Assembly: GCF_007971025.1 (NCBI RefSeq)
Contig: NZ_CP042436.1
Coordinates: 4,216,001-4,280,000, forward strand
Length of the DNA stretch: 64,000 nucleotides
Source: Mucilaginibacter ginsenosidivorans
GTDB taxonomy: Bacteria; Bacteroidota; Bacteroidia; Sphingobacteriales; Sphingobacteriaceae
Direction: 5' to 3'
Below are positions 43,428 through 52,970 of the stretch, in pieces; within the stretch, counting starts at the first letter, position 1, and the number at the start of each line of letters is the position of its first letter. The position numbers were made by a program, and so were the translations under genes. A model generated the notes under the pieces. The model ran no database searches and had not been told where the DNA came from. It worked only from the letters and a program-made list of their open reading frames with translations.

Positions 43428-44777
43428 ATGAAAAGAAAAAAATTTATACAAATGGGTGCGGCTTTGGCGGCAACGCCATTTTTAGCACTTTTGGGAACTA
43501 TGGCATTTTCAAACGAACAGGAGCGGCTAAAAAACTGGGCCGGCAACCTCACCTACAGCACGGGCAATGTGCAATACCCAAAAACTGTGGCCGAAGTACA
43601 ACAGTTAGTGAAAAAGCTACCGAAGATGAAGGCTTTGGGTACGCGCCATTGCTTCAATATGATAGCTGATAGCAAGGACGACCTGGTTTGTACGCGGGAT
43701 ATGAACAAGGTAGTCTCCATTGATACCAAAGCGCACACGGTAACTGTTGAGGGCGGTATCAAATACGGCGAACTTGCCCCTTACCTGCAACAACATGGTT
43801 TTGCACTCCATAATCTAGCGTCGCTGCCGCATATATCTGTAGCCGGGTCGATCACCACGGCAACACATGGTTCGGGTATCAAAAATGGCAACCTGGCTTC
43901 GGCAGTTACAGCTTTAGAGATAGTTAAAGCGGACGGCAGCATTGCCCATCTGTCAAAAGAAAAAGACGGCGATAAGTTTAATGGTGCTGTTGTCGGGCTG
44001 GGCGCATTGGGGCTGATCACCAAGGTTACCCTGAAAATTGAGCCCACTTACCAGGTGGCACAACGGGTGTTTTTAAAGTTGCCGATGTCTCAATTAAAGC
44101 AGCATTTTGAACAGATCATGTCTGCCGGGTACAGCGTGAGCCTTTTTACAGACTGGCAAAGCGATTCAATAAACGAGGTATGGATCAAAAGCAAGGTTAG
44201 CACTGATAAAGAGCAAAACCAGCCGGAATTTTATGGGGCCAAAGCAGCAACCAAAAACCTGCACCCAATTATAGATCATTCAGCCGAAAGCTGTACCGAA
44301 CAGATGGGTGTACCGGGACCATGGTACGAACGGTTGCCACATTTTAAAATGGGCTTTACGCCCAGCAGCGGCAAGGAATTGCAATCGGAATATTTTGTAC
44401 CAATACAGCACGCTGTGGAGGCTATTGAGGCTGTGTCGCGATTGGGCAAACAGATCGGCCCGCACCTGTTCATTACGGAGATACGAACGATAGCTGCCGA
44501 CGGTCTGTGGATGAGCCCATGCCATAATCAAACTTCAGTAACCATTCACTTTACCTGGAAACAGGAAACCGAAGCGGTGATGAAATTGCTGCCGTTAATA
44601 GAAAAAGAACTTGCACCTTTTACCCCCCGGCCACACTGGGGAAAGATATTTACCATCGCTCCGAAAGTGTTACAATCACGGTACGAGAAACTGGACGACT
44701 TCAAAAAACTTGTTGAAGAATATGACCCGCACGGCAAATTCAGGAATGCATTTTTAGAACACAACCTATATAGTTAA
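43428..44777 (+). CDS. FAD-linked oxidase (aldonolactone/alditol oxidase type)
   Basis: 449 residues with a Tat-less signal-like N-terminus (FIQMGAALAATPFLALLGT). PCMH FAD domain: YPKTVAEVQQLV, the flavin-binding SVAGSITTATHGSG and LIVGLGALGLITKVTL; the C-terminal half (HWGKIFTIAPKVLQSRYEKLDDF, YDPHGKFRNAFLEHNLY) is the D-arabinono-1,4-lactone oxidase domain. Oxidises a sugar lactone or alditol. The signal-like segment suggests envelope location, unusual for this family. Confidence 0.85.
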   Translation: MKRKKFIQMGAALAATPFLALLGTMAFSNEQERLKNWAGNLTYSTGNVQYPKTVAEVQQLVKKLPKMKALGTRHCFNMIADSKDDLVCTRDMNKVVSIDTKAHTVTVEGGIKYGELAPYLQQHGFALHNLASLPHISVAGSITTATHGSGIKNGNLASAVTALEIVKADGSIAHLSKEKDGDKFNGAVVGLGALGLITKVTLKIEPTYQVAQRVFLKLPMSQLKQHFEQIMSAGYSVSLFTDWQSDSINEVWIKSKVSTDKEQNQPEFYGAKAATKNLHPIIDHSAESCTEQMGVPGPWYERLPHFKMGFTPSSGKELQSEYFVPIQHAVEAIEAVSRLGKQIGPHLFITEIRTIAADGLWMSPCHNQTSVTIHFTWKQETEAVMKLLPLIEKELAPFTPRPHWGKIFTIAPKVLQSRYEKLDDFKKLVEEYDPHGKFRNAFLEHNLYS

Positions 44778-44779
44778 GT

Positions 44780-45712
44780 CTACTTCGTCATTTTTACCGG
44801 CAATATATGTCCATCCTTGTCAAAAAACAGCTGATCGATACATACTACGCGGTGGTTAGCACCGGTTTCGCCAAGCGGCCGGCGGTGATAGACAATGTAA
44901 TATTTGTCATCGCTTACAGAATGGATAACAGAGTGATGCCCCGCACCGGTTGCTATCGCTGGATCTTGTTGTAATACAGTAGCCAGGCGTTTGAACGGCC
45001 CGAATGGTGATTTGGACATCGCATAGGCTACTTTATAATCCGGTCCGGTCCATCCCCCTTCCGACCACATGAAGTAGTAGTAACCGTTGCGGTAAAGCAT
45101 ATATGGTCCCTCAACATACCCTTTAGGAGTAATTTCTTTATATAACGTTCCGTCGGCAAATGGCTCAATCCCTGTAAAATCATTTTTCAGTTTTACCACA
45201 TTACAATGTCCCCAGCCGCCATAGTACATATAATAGGAACCGTCTTTATCCTTAAAAACAAACTGGTCGATAGGTTGCGCTCCGTTTACGATGTCGCTGA
45301 TCAATGGTTTGCCCAAAAGGTCTTTGTAAGGACCTTCCGGTTTATCAGCAACAGCCACGCCTATCCCACCAACTTCGCCCTGGTGAACATCGTTCGCTCC
45401 AAAAAAGAAATAATACTTGCCATCCTTTTGCAGCACAGCAGGCGCCCACATGGCACGTTTTGCCCATTTTACAGCAGCGGTGTCCAGTACATCATGATGC
45501 TTCTCCCAATGCTTAAGATCCTTTGACGAAAAGGCATCAAAAAATACCTGTTTATTGTAAGCGTCTGAATAGGTGGGAAATACCCAATAGGTATCGCCAT
45601 ATTTAGTGCCTTCAGGGTCGGCATACCAGCCCTGGATTATCGGGTTATCCTGCGCAAGGGCCGCAACCGACATGGTCATCAGCAGAGTAAAAGAAGCAAA
45701 AACACGTTTCAT
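44780..45712 (-). CDS. Glycoside hydrolase family 43
   Basis: 310 residues with a signal peptide (VFASFTLLMTMSVAALAQ). Five-bladed beta-propeller with GWYADPEGTKYGDTYWVFPTY (base Asp), AKRAMWAPAVLQKDGKYYFFF, EGPYMLYRNGYYYFMWSEGGW (general acid Glu) and GAGHHSVIHSVSDDKYYIVYH. Cuts arabinoside or xyloside bonds of plant hemicellulose. The lactonase-like and araB genes elsewhere fit a plant-polymer life style. Converges with the FAD oxidase, 2 bases apart. Confidence 0.9.
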   Translation of the reverse strand: MKRVFASFTLLMTMSVAALAQDNPIIQGWYADPEGTKYGDTYWVFPTYSDAYNKQVFFDAFSSKDLKHWEKHHDVLDTAAVKWAKRAMWAPAVLQKDGKYYFFFGANDVHQGEVGGIGVAVADKPEGPYKDLLGKPLISDIVNGAQPIDQFVFKDKDGSYYMYYGGWGHCNVVKLKNDFTGIEPFADGTLYKEITPKGYVEGPYMLYRNGYYYFMWSEGGWTGPDYKVAYAMSKSPFGPFKRLATVLQQDPAIATGAGHHSVIHSVSDDKYYIVYHRRPLGETGANHRVVCIDQLFFDKDGHILPVKMTK

Positions 45713-45860
45713 AAATGCAAATCTATAATAAAAACAATCGCCGCAAAGTGCCGCGCCTATTAACCTAAAATTTTTAAAACCTGCGTGTTTGAGAATATTT
45801 TTAACTTGAAGGAAACTTTATTCGCCTTTGTGGGTTACCATTAAAATAATCACCAAAACA

Positions 45861-47234
45861 ATGAAAAAATTTACCTTGCTATCATTTATGGCAGTTGCCT
45901 TTTTTGCGGCATGCAAGAAAGACAACATCAACGGGAACAGCGGCGGTAGTTCGCGTAAAGTAGACACATTGCAGGGAACCATCACTGCAGACCAAACACT
46001 GGACGCCAGCAAAGACTATTATTTGAAGGGACAGGTTTACGTGAAAAATAATGCAAGCCTGACCATACCGGCGGGTATAACCGTACGCGTACAGAAAAAT
46101 GACGCGATGGCCGATAAAAGCGTACTGGTAATTACCCAGGGCTCGAAGATATTTATCAACGGCACTGCGGACAAACCCGTAGTATTTACTTCGGCTGCGG
46201 CAACACCTGCACCTGGCGACTGGGGCGCTATAATCTTACTTGGCAAAGCGCCAACCAACACTGTCACCGGAAATGTGATGGGTCTCAATGTTTCGGACGA
46301 TACCAAATATGGCGGTACCGATGCCGGCGACAATTCCGGGTCGATCACTTACCTGAGGCTTGAATATACAGGCGGCATTAACCCACCTGCCGAGGATGAA
46401 TGGGTAGTTGACAAAGCAAGCGGACTTTTAATGGCAAGCGTTGGTTCGGCAACTAAAATCGATAATGTGATGGTAAAATATTCTAACGACGACAGCTTCC
46501 AGTTTGTCGGCGGCACGGTAAATGCAACACACCTTATCAGTTATAATGCCGGCGACGATGATTTTGATTTTGACCTGGGTTATACAGGCAGTCTTCAATT
46601 CTTGATCGGTTACCGTACACACGCCTCATCTCAGGCTCTTCGCGCCAATGGATTTGAAAGCTATAATGATGAAGTGCCAACCACTAACACCCCGTTGACC
46701 CGCCCGGTTGTATCGAACATGACCATCATTGGGCCAGAAGGCATCGACGCCACCAAAACCAATATTAACATGGGCGTTTACATGCGCAAAGGAACGCGTT
46801 TGGCGATCAGGAATTCCTTAGTCGCCGAATATTCGGAAGGTGCATTTATGACCTGCCCGCGTACAAGGCCGGTTATCTTAGCCGACGACAATGCCGAATT
46901 CAGGAGTAATCTTGTACAATCAGACACCCTTGCCCGCACTTTTGCCTGGGACCAGGGTGCAGTTATTGCAGTGCCCGATCCGGAAATGACAACCTTTGAA
47001 ACCAATAGTGTAAACAAAAACACCGTTATTACAGCTTCGTCGGATATGAAATTGAATGCTATGTACGCAACAGGCGCTCCGGATCTTACTCCGGCAGACG
47101 GTTCGCCCGCATTAAGCGGCGCTGATTTTACAGGAGCCGATTTCTCCAGCGCGTTCTTTGTTCAAACAACTTACCGCGGCGCTGTTGGTACAAGTAACTG
47201 GGCAGCGCAAAGCGCCTGGGCCGACTGGAAATAG
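45861..47234 (+). CDS. Beta-helix lipoprotein of unknown function
   Basis: 457 residues from ATG 45861, lipobox FFAACKK (Cys at 18). The mature part has many short strands with Asn/Gly turns (YYLKGQVYVKNNASLTIPAG, ITQGSKIFINGTADKPVVFTS, GNYKGSITYLRLEYTGG), as in right-handed parallel beta-helices. A conserved core VSDDSFQFVGGTVNATHLIS and GEEIDDFDFDLGYTG is shared by Bacteroidota outer-surface lipoproteins. Function unknown. A terminator follows. Confidence 0.8.
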   Translation: MKKFTLLSFMAVAFFAACKKDNINGNSGGSSRKVDTLQGTITADQTLDASKDYYLKGQVYVKNNASLTIPAGITVRVQKNDAMADKSVLVITQGSKIFINGTADKPVVFTSAAATPAPGDWGAIILLGKAPTNTVTGNVMGLNVSDDTKYGGTDAGDNSGSITYLRLEYTGGINPPAEDEWVVDKASGLLMASVGSATKIDNVMVKYSNDDSFQFVGGTVNATHLISYNAGDDDFDFDLGYTGSLQFLIGYRTHASSQALRANGFESYNDEVPTTNTPLTRPVVSNMTIIGPEGIDATKTNINMGVYMRKGTRLAIRNSLVAEYSEGAFMTCPRTRPVILADDNAEFRSNLVQSDTLARTFAWDQGAVIAVPDPEMTTFETNSVNKNTVITASSDMKLNAMYATGAPDLTPADGSPALSGADFTGADFSSAFFVQTTYRGAVGTSNWAAQSAWADWK

Positions 47235-47259
47235 TACATCAGTAATCCCATAATAACCC

Positions 47260-47292
47260 AAGCCGGCCGTTGCAAGATGACCGGCTTTTTTA
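47260..47292 (+). terminator. Terminator after the beta-helix lipoprotein
   Basis: AAGCCGG and CCGGCTT with a 14-base loop (including CCGTTGCAAGATGA), then TTTT. It is 25 bases after the stop. Confidence 0.85.
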
Positions 47293-47333
47293 TTGACTAT
47301 AATTTGCAGTACATTGCACGAACAAGCGGGCTA

Positions 47334-49787
47334 TCAAACTAATTTTAGTTTTTCAACAGGCAAACTGAAACGGAAGATGGCTCCTTTCCCAACTTCACCC
47401 TCAGCCCATACATTACCGCCATGTTTGGTTATCACGCGGTGAACAATGGCCAACCCGACTCCGGTACCTTCGAAATCTTCAGATGAATGGAGGCGCTGAA
47501 ATACACCGAATAACTTGTCGGCGTATCGCATGTCGAAACCGACGCCGTTATCGGCAACGGAGTAAATGATCATGTCCCTCTTTCTCTCAGAATGGATCTT
47601 CACTACAGGTTCCGGTGTATTAGCCGAGTATTTAATAGCGTTCGACAAAAGGTTTACCCACACCTGGTTTATCAGGCTACGGTCGGCGATCGCCTGCTGA
47701 AGTTCGCCTATTTCTGCTTTTGCTTTGCATTTGGGATCCTTACTTAGTTCGGCCCAAACGTCTTCGGCCAGCGATCGCATATCGATAATTGACCGGTTGA
47801 TCTCTTTTTTCCCTACTTTCGAAAATGCAAGCATATTATTGATCAAAGTGTCCATTTTCCTGGCATTATCCTGTACCACATTAAGCAGTCGTTTACCTTC
47901 TTCATCAAAACTCCCGGAGTAGTCCTCTTCCAACATCCTGGCATAGCCATTTACTGCCCTAAGCGGAGCCCGCAGGTCGTGCGAAATGGAATAGGAAAAG
48001 GCCTCCAGCTCTTCCGTACGCTGTTTGACCCTGATCTCGAGGTCCTGGTTCAATTTAATATTTTCTTCCTCCACCATTTTGCGCCCGGTGATATCCGCCC
48101 GGATAGCAATATACTGGTAGGGCTTACCCTGCTCGTCCAGGAACGGTATTATTGTCGTATCAACCCAGTAATAGCTCCCGTCTTTGGCCCTGTTTTTTAA
48201 TTCGCCCCTCCAAATTTTACCGTTGGCAATGGTAACCCAAAGCTTACGGATAAAATCCTTTGAATGAAAGCCTGAATTAATGATTCGGTGATCCTGCCCG
48301 ATCAATTCTTCCCTGGGGTATTTTGATATTTTACAAAAATTGTCATTCGCATATTGTATAACACCTTTTTGATTGGTTATGGCTACTATCGACGATTCAT
48401 CAAGCGCATATTTGTAATCTGATATTTCTTTTAAGCTTTTTTGTAGATGGACCTCCGTGTCTTTCCGGGTCGTTATATCAGCCCTGATCGCAACGTACTG
48501 ATAGGGCTTACCCAGTTCATCCAAAAACGGAACAATGGTCGTATCAACCCAATAGTAAGTGCCGTCTTTAGCTTTGTTTTTTAATTCGCCGCGCCATATT
48601 TTCCCATTAGCAATGGTTACCCATAAACTGCGGATAAATTCTTTGGTGTGAAAGCCTGAGTTGATAATACGGTGATCCCGCCCAATTAATTCTTCCCTGC
48701 TGTATTTCGATATTTTACAAAAATTGTCATTAGCGTGCTGAATGATACCCCTTTGGTCGGTTATAGCAACGATCGACGATTCGTCAAGTGCATACTTATA
48801 ATCCGATACCTCCTTTAAGCTCTTTTTAAGGTGGTTTTCTGTTTCCTTACGCGATGTTATGTCCGCACGGATTGCAACGTACTGATAAGGCTTGCCTTTT
48901 TCGTCCAGGAACGGAACTATGGTAGTGTCGACCCAGTAATAAGTACCATCTTTTGCCTTGTTCTTTAATTCGCCTCTCCAAATTCTTCCATTCGCTATTG
49001 TTACCCATAAATTGCGTATAAACTCGGCCGTATGAAAACCTGAATTGATAATGCGATGGTCCTGCCCTATAAGCTCCGCCCTGCTATATTTTGATATTTT
49101 ACAAAAATTATCATTAACATGCTGTATTACCCCCTTTTGATCCGTCACAGCAACTATACACGACGAGTCGAGTGCAAACTTATAATCCACAATAACCTTA
49201 TGTATACTTTCCAGCTCGCTCGTACGCTCAATTACTTTCTTCTCAAGCTTTTCATTGAGTGTTTGTATTTCTCTCGAGCGCTTGACTATCTCCATTTCAA
49301 GACCTAAGGTCCGGGCAAGTAATTTATCTGCCAGCCTGGCCCTTTCTTCCCGTTCTTTCTGAAGCTGTATAAATTCGGTCACGTCTTCAACCCGGTGAAT
49401 AATAAAAATAACCTCTCCTTCCACGTCGAGCACAGGCTTATTAAGCGGACTCCAATACCGCTCTTCAAAAACCCCGTCCGGCCTGCGTATATCGTATTTC
49501 TGTACCGCCATGGTATGGGTAGCCTTGTTCTTGATAACCGAGTTTAATGACGCCCTAAGGTTAGAAACGCCGTCGGCTTTGTTATCGTCAGGATTGTCCG
49601 GAAACACCTCGAACAAATGTTTGCCCACAATACGCTCCCGCTCGGTCATAGTTGCATCAGCGTAGCTGTCGCTCACCGCGTAGATTGTCAGATCGGGCAA
49701 CAGGACGAGGTAAAGACCCGGGGCAGATTCAAAAAGAACTTTGAACGTAGTGTCGCCAGGCGAAGTTGAAACGGTTTGGGTGGTCAT
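47334..49787 (-). CDS. PAS-repeat sensor histidine kinase
   Basis: 817 residues, no membrane segment. An N-terminal PAS/GAF-like domain (about 10-140), a coiled coil (about 150-195), three nearly identical PAS-PAC units of exactly 128 residues each (about 205-590) and a C-terminal kinase (phosphoacceptor in SYSISHDLRAPLRAV, ATP sites NLLSNAIKYS, DNGVGFDM and GTGVGLAIVHRV). The units carry YKYALDESSIVAITDQ and SGFHTKEFI. A soluble sensor of redox or small ligands is likely; the response partner is not in the window. It is divergent from the PfkB gene. Confidence 0.9.
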   Translation of the reverse strand: MTTQTVSTSPGDTTFKVLFESAPGLYLVLLPDLTIYAVSDSYADATMTERERIVGKHLFEVFPDNPDDNKADGVSNLRASLNSVIKNKATHTMAVQKYDIRRPDGVFEERYWSPLNKPVLDVEGEVIFIIHRVEDVTEFIQLQKEREERARLADKLLARTLGLEMEIVKRSREIQTLNEKLEKKVIERTSELESIHKVIVDYKFALDSSCIVAVTDQKGVIQHVNDNFCKISKYSRAELIGQDHRIINSGFHTAEFIRNLWVTIANGRIWRGELKNKAKDGTYYWVDTTIVPFLDEKGKPYQYVAIRADITSRKETENHLKKSLKEVSDYKYALDESSIVAITDQRGIIQHANDNFCKISKYSREELIGRDHRIINSGFHTKEFIRSLWVTIANGKIWRGELKNKAKDGTYYWVDTTIVPFLDELGKPYQYVAIRADITTRKDTEVHLQKSLKEISDYKYALDESSIVAITNQKGVIQYANDNFCKISKYPREELIGQDHRIINSGFHSKDFIRKLWVTIANGKIWRGELKNRAKDGSYYWVDTTIIPFLDEQGKPYQYIAIRADITGRKMVEEENIKLNQDLEIRVKQRTEELEAFSYSISHDLRAPLRAVNGYARMLEEDYSGSFDEEGKRLLNVVQDNARKMDTLINNMLAFSKVGKKEINRSIIDMRSLAEDVWAELSKDPKCKAKAEIGELQQAIADRSLINQVWVNLLSNAIKYSANTPEPVVKIHSERKRDMIIYSVADNGVGFDMRYADKLFGVFQRLHSSEDFEGTGVGLAIVHRVITKHGGNVWAEGEVGKGAIFRFSLPVEKLKLV
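48040..49190. repeat. Three tandem 384-bp PAS-domain repeats
   Basis: The same codons recur at an exact step of 384 bases (matching points 48416, 48800 and 49184). Units 1 and 2 are very alike at DNA level, unit 3 slightly more diverged. They code for three consecutive PAS domains of the histidine kinase. Confidence 0.85.
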
Positions 49788-49875
49788 ATTTATAAGTTGC
49801 TCTCTGTCAGGTACAATAAAACTGCTGAACAGAAGATGGATAATCGAATGAAGTTACAGACTGGAAAAGACAAAA

Positions 49876-49947
49876 AAAACGGGTGTTTTAACGGTATTTT
49901 AACCAATACTTTAATGGAGAAACTCCATCACTAAACACCGCCGTTTT
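49876..49947. other. Nested inverted repeats in the kinase/PfkB gap
   Basis: Outer arms AAAACGGGTGTTTTA (49876-49890) and TAAACACCGCCGTTTT (49932-49947) pair with one bulge; inside them ATGGAG-AAA-CTCCAT (49914-49928) is a perfect hairpin. Together they could form one 70-base stem or act as binding sites in the divergent promoter region. Confidence 0.5.
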
Positions 49948-50007
49948 GAGGCATTAAAATATTTTCATTTCAAATTGCCTATCTTTCCCAATTTATTACT
50001 GAAAAAT

Positions 50008-50880
50008 ATGTATGACATCTGCTGCGTAGGGCATATTACATTGGACAAAGTGGTGACCACCCGTGCGGAAATGCACATGGCCGGCGGGACTGCATTCTAT
50101 TTCTCGTCGGCCCTGCAAAACCTTGATACAAATTACCTGCTGATCACATCGGTAGCCGAAAGCGAAATGCACTACGTTGATGAGTTGCGGGAAAAAGGAA
50201 TTGAAATATGGGCCTATCCAAGTGCGCATACCGTGTACTTTGAGAACATATACCCCGAGGACCAGGACCACCGTACGCAAAATGTTTTACAGCAGGCCGA
50301 CCCGTTCAGCATTCAGCAAATGCATGGAGTTGATGCTGAAATATATCATCTTGGGCCCTTGCTCGCGGGAGATATTTCAACTGATTTTATCAGGTCATTA
50401 GCCGGTAAAGGGAAAATATCTTTGGATGCCCAGGGATATCTGCGCAAGGTGGAAGGCCAAAAGGTGTACCCCATCGATTGGCCCGAAAAGCAGGAGGCCC
50501 TGCAATATGTTGACATTCTGAAAGCTGATGAGGCTGAAATGTCTGTACTGACGGGCTACAGCGATGTTGAAAGAGGCGTTAAGGTATTGGCGGAATGGGG
50601 TGTGAAAGAAGCTGTGATCACTAACGGCAGCCATGGATCGACAATTTATAACGCCGGAGTTTTTTACAATATACCAGCCTACAAGCCCGAAGTAGTAGAA
50701 GATGCTACCGGCTGCGGCGATACATATATGGCAGGATACCTCTATTATCGGGCGAAAGGTATTGATATAGAGCAGTCGGGGCAATTTGCTGCTGCAATGG
50801 CGAGTTTAAAGATGGGGTCGCCGGGCCCGTTTACCGGAACAGAACAGGAAATAATTGACCGGATAGCTAAAACCAAATAG
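50008..50880 (+). CDS. PfkB-family sugar kinase
   Basis: 290 residues from ATG 50008; the frame opens at 49975 but the family's start is MYDICCVGHITLDKVVT. AGGTAFYFSSALQNL near 30-45, LDAQGYLRK, and the ATP/anion motif DATGCGDTYMAGYL near the C-terminus with the catalytic Asp are present. Phosphorylates a sugar or nucleoside in the cytoplasm; substrate unknown. Followed by a hypothetical protein with 72 bases between. Confidence 0.87.
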   Translation: MYDICCVGHITLDKVVTTRAEMHMAGGTAFYFSSALQNLDTNYLLITSVAESEMHYVDELREKGIEIWAYPSAHTVYFENIYPEDQDHRTQNVLQQADPFSIQQMHGVDAEIYHLGPLLAGDISTDFIRSLAGKGKISLDAQGYLRKVEGQKVYPIDWPEKQEALQYVDILKADEAEMSVLTGYSDVERGVKVLAEWGVKEAVITNGSHGSTIYNAGVFYNIPAYKPEVVEDATGCGDTYMAGYLYYRAKGIDIEQSGQFAAAMASLKMGSPGPFTGTEQEIIDRIAKTK

Positions 50881-50952
50881 CACAAAAATCAGTAAAAGGT
50901 TAAACGTGTTACCTAATATTTAACTACTTTTAACCAAACCGTATATTCGTAT

Positions 50953-51543
50953 ATGAAAAAACTTTGCACCCTGATCCTGATCCTTTTTAGCTTTCACGCT
51001 TTTGCCCAGCAGGATTCACTGAAAGCCTATAACGCCAACCGTATCAGGATAACATCCAATGGCATGGAGGTTTTAGGAGCCTGGGGAATCGCAAATACAG
51101 GTGTAAGCGCCATCGGATGGACATCATCTACCGACCCGCAGACCAGGTATTTTTATCAAATGAATGTAATATGGGGCAGTGTCGACTTTGTGACCGCAGT
51201 ATTAGGCTATACAGGCACGCAAAAATATAAGAACAAAAAACTGAGCGCGGCCGAAACGCTTGAGGCACAAAAAAGGATAGAAAAAATATTTTTTGTTAAT
51301 GGCTGCCTTGACGTAGTTTATTTAGGGACAGGGCTTTACCTAAAGCTTGCCGGTGATTCGCGCCATTCGCCTATAATGAAAGGCTACGGGGAGTCGATAC
51401 TATTACAGGGCGGGTTTTTGCTGTTGTTCGACGGGCTGATGTACCATGCCGAAAAAGGCAATGGCACTAAACTTGGAAACTTCCTTGAAAAACATCCCAT
51501 TACCTTCGATGGCCGGAGAGTCGGCATGGTTTTCCACATGTAA
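50953..51543 (+). CDS. Unknown membrane protein (DUF6992-like)
   Basis: 196 residues with a signal peptide ending FAQQ and two or three membrane segments in the last two thirds (GWTSSTDPQTRYFYQMNVIWGS then FVTAVLGYTG; GGFLLLFDGLMY). The QxDSLKAYNANRIRI start resembles the DUF6992 group of Bacteroidota. Role unknown. It is followed by the deacetylase gene in the same direction. Confidence 0.62.
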   Translation: MKKLCTLILILFSFHAFAQQDSLKAYNANRIRITSNGMEVLGAWGIANTGVSAIGWTSSTDPQTRYFYQMNVIWGSVDFVTAVLGYTGTQKYKNKKLSAAETLEAQKRIEKIFFVNGCLDVVYLGTGLYLKLAGDSRHSPIMKGYGESILLQGGFLLLFDGLMYHAEKGNGTKLGNFLEKHPITFDGRRVGMVFHM

Positions 51544-51594
51544 TGTCTCGCGCTGAATTCGGGCAGGCTTTCATTTGTAACAATCGCGGGATAA

Positions 51595-51625
51595 TTTTAT
51601 ACGGCCCCACAATCGGTTATATTTG
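51595..51625 (+). promoter_or_regulatory. Candidate promoter for the deacetylase gene
   Basis: TTTT (51595-51598) in place of TTG, a 19-base gap and a perfect TATATTTG at 51618-51625. The start codon follows 22 bases later. Confidence 0.5.
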
Positions 51626-51646
51626 ATCTGTAAACCACTTCAGATC

Positions 51647-52966
51647 ATGAACCGAAAGTTTTTTTTCCTGGTATTGATAACGGGCCTGTATACATTACCC
51701 TCCATCGCTCAAACCCCGGGTACCACTACGATTACCGAATGGCAATACGGCAAAAATGGTGCGGTATCGCTTACTTACGACGATGCATCGCGCCACCAGT
51801 TTACACGGGCGCTGCCGGTAATGGAGCGATTGAAATTACCTGCAACTTTTTTCGTTATCACAGGGCCTATAACCGGTTCGAAATACCAGGGTAAGTTTAT
51901 TGGCAGGCCTGTCGGGGATATTATTAAAGAATCGGCAACCATTCCTACCAGCGATCAGAACTTTTTGGAGCGGTGTTCAGCGGCGGGCTATTTGGGCTAT
52001 AAGGGAACTATATCCTACCATACACGCGCCGGCGGCATGTATGATTCCGGGCGGAAAGAAAAAGCTTTCAAATTAATGGATTCGTTATATGCCAAAGTGC
52101 GCAACGGCGATTTTCCGAAAGGTTATGAGCCATGCCCTGAATATACACAGGCTATAGGTTCAACCTGGGACGATTTCCGGAAAGATGCCGCTAAAGGTTA
52201 CGAAATAGCCAGTCATTCCATTACCCATGCCACCATGCCGGGCATGGATGAGGCCAATATTAAGTACGAACTGGAAAAAAGCAAAGAGGAAATATTAAAG
52301 CAAATGGGGCCGAAATACACGTTTTCGGCCGAGGTTCCTTATGGTTACGAGAACGAAAGGGTGATGCAGATTGCCTACAAAATTTACCCGGCGCTGCGTA
52401 ACCGCATGCCCGAACCCTGGCTGAAGGAAATAGACCGTTCGAGCCGCAAAACACCAGGACCGAACAATAAAGATTATGTACAATGGCAACGCGGCGCCAC
52501 AACAAAAACACCTTTGCCACTGATGAAATCGTGGGTGGACACTGCTTATAACCGCAACGATACCTGGCTGGTGCTGGTGTTCCACGGTGTTGATAGCCTG
52601 GGTTACGAGGCACTGAACAGCAGTTTGCTTGATGAATATTTTCAATATATCAAAGGCAAACAGGATAAACTTTGGGTTACAACTTTTGGCGACGCTACGC
52701 GGTATATGCGCGAACGCGAGGCTGCTAAAACGGCCTCATCAGAAAGTAATGGAAAAATTAAAGTTACGTTGACACACGGTCTCGATAAAACTCAGTACTA
52801 TCTGCCCTTAACGCTCAAAACTTACGTACCTGCCAACTGGAAATTGGTACATATTGAACAGGGGAAGCATTTTACTACGAAAAAGCCTGAAAAGGACGAC
52901 AAGGGCAGCTATGTGCTTTACCAGGCCGAGCCAAATGGTGCAGGTATTACACTATCGGCCAGGTAA
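51647..52966 (+). CDS. Polysaccharide deacetylase, secreted
   Basis: 440 residues from ATG 51647 with signal peptide (FFLVLITGLYTLPSIAQ). NodB-fold motifs: SLTYDDASRHQF (D-D metal site), EIASHSITHATMP (H-x3-H) and VVFHGVDS-like segment LVFHGVDSLGYE. Removes acetyl groups from sugar polymers. The C-terminal 110 residues form an added beta domain (LTHGLDKTQYYLPLTLKTYVPA). Confidence 0.86.
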   Translation: MNRKFFFLVLITGLYTLPSIAQTPGTTTITEWQYGKNGAVSLTYDDASRHQFTRALPVMERLKLPATFFVITGPITGSKYQGKFIGRPVGDIIKESATIPTSDQNFLERCSAAGYLGYKGTISYHTRAGGMYDSGRKEKAFKLMDSLYAKVRNGDFPKGYEPCPEYTQAIGSTWDDFRKDAAKGYEIASHSITHATMPGMDEANIKYELEKSKEEILKQMGPKYTFSAEVPYGYENERVMQIAYKIYPALRNRMPEPWLKEIDRSSRKTPGPNNKDYVQWQRGATTKTPLPLMKSWVDTAYNRNDTWLVLVFHGVDSLGYEALNSSLLDEYFQYIKGKQDKLWVTTFGDATRYMREREAAKTASSESNGKIKVTLTHGLDKTQYYLPLTLKTYVPANWKLVHIEQGKHFTTKKPEKDDKGSYVLYQAEPNGAGITLSAR

Positions 52967-52970
52967 ATGA

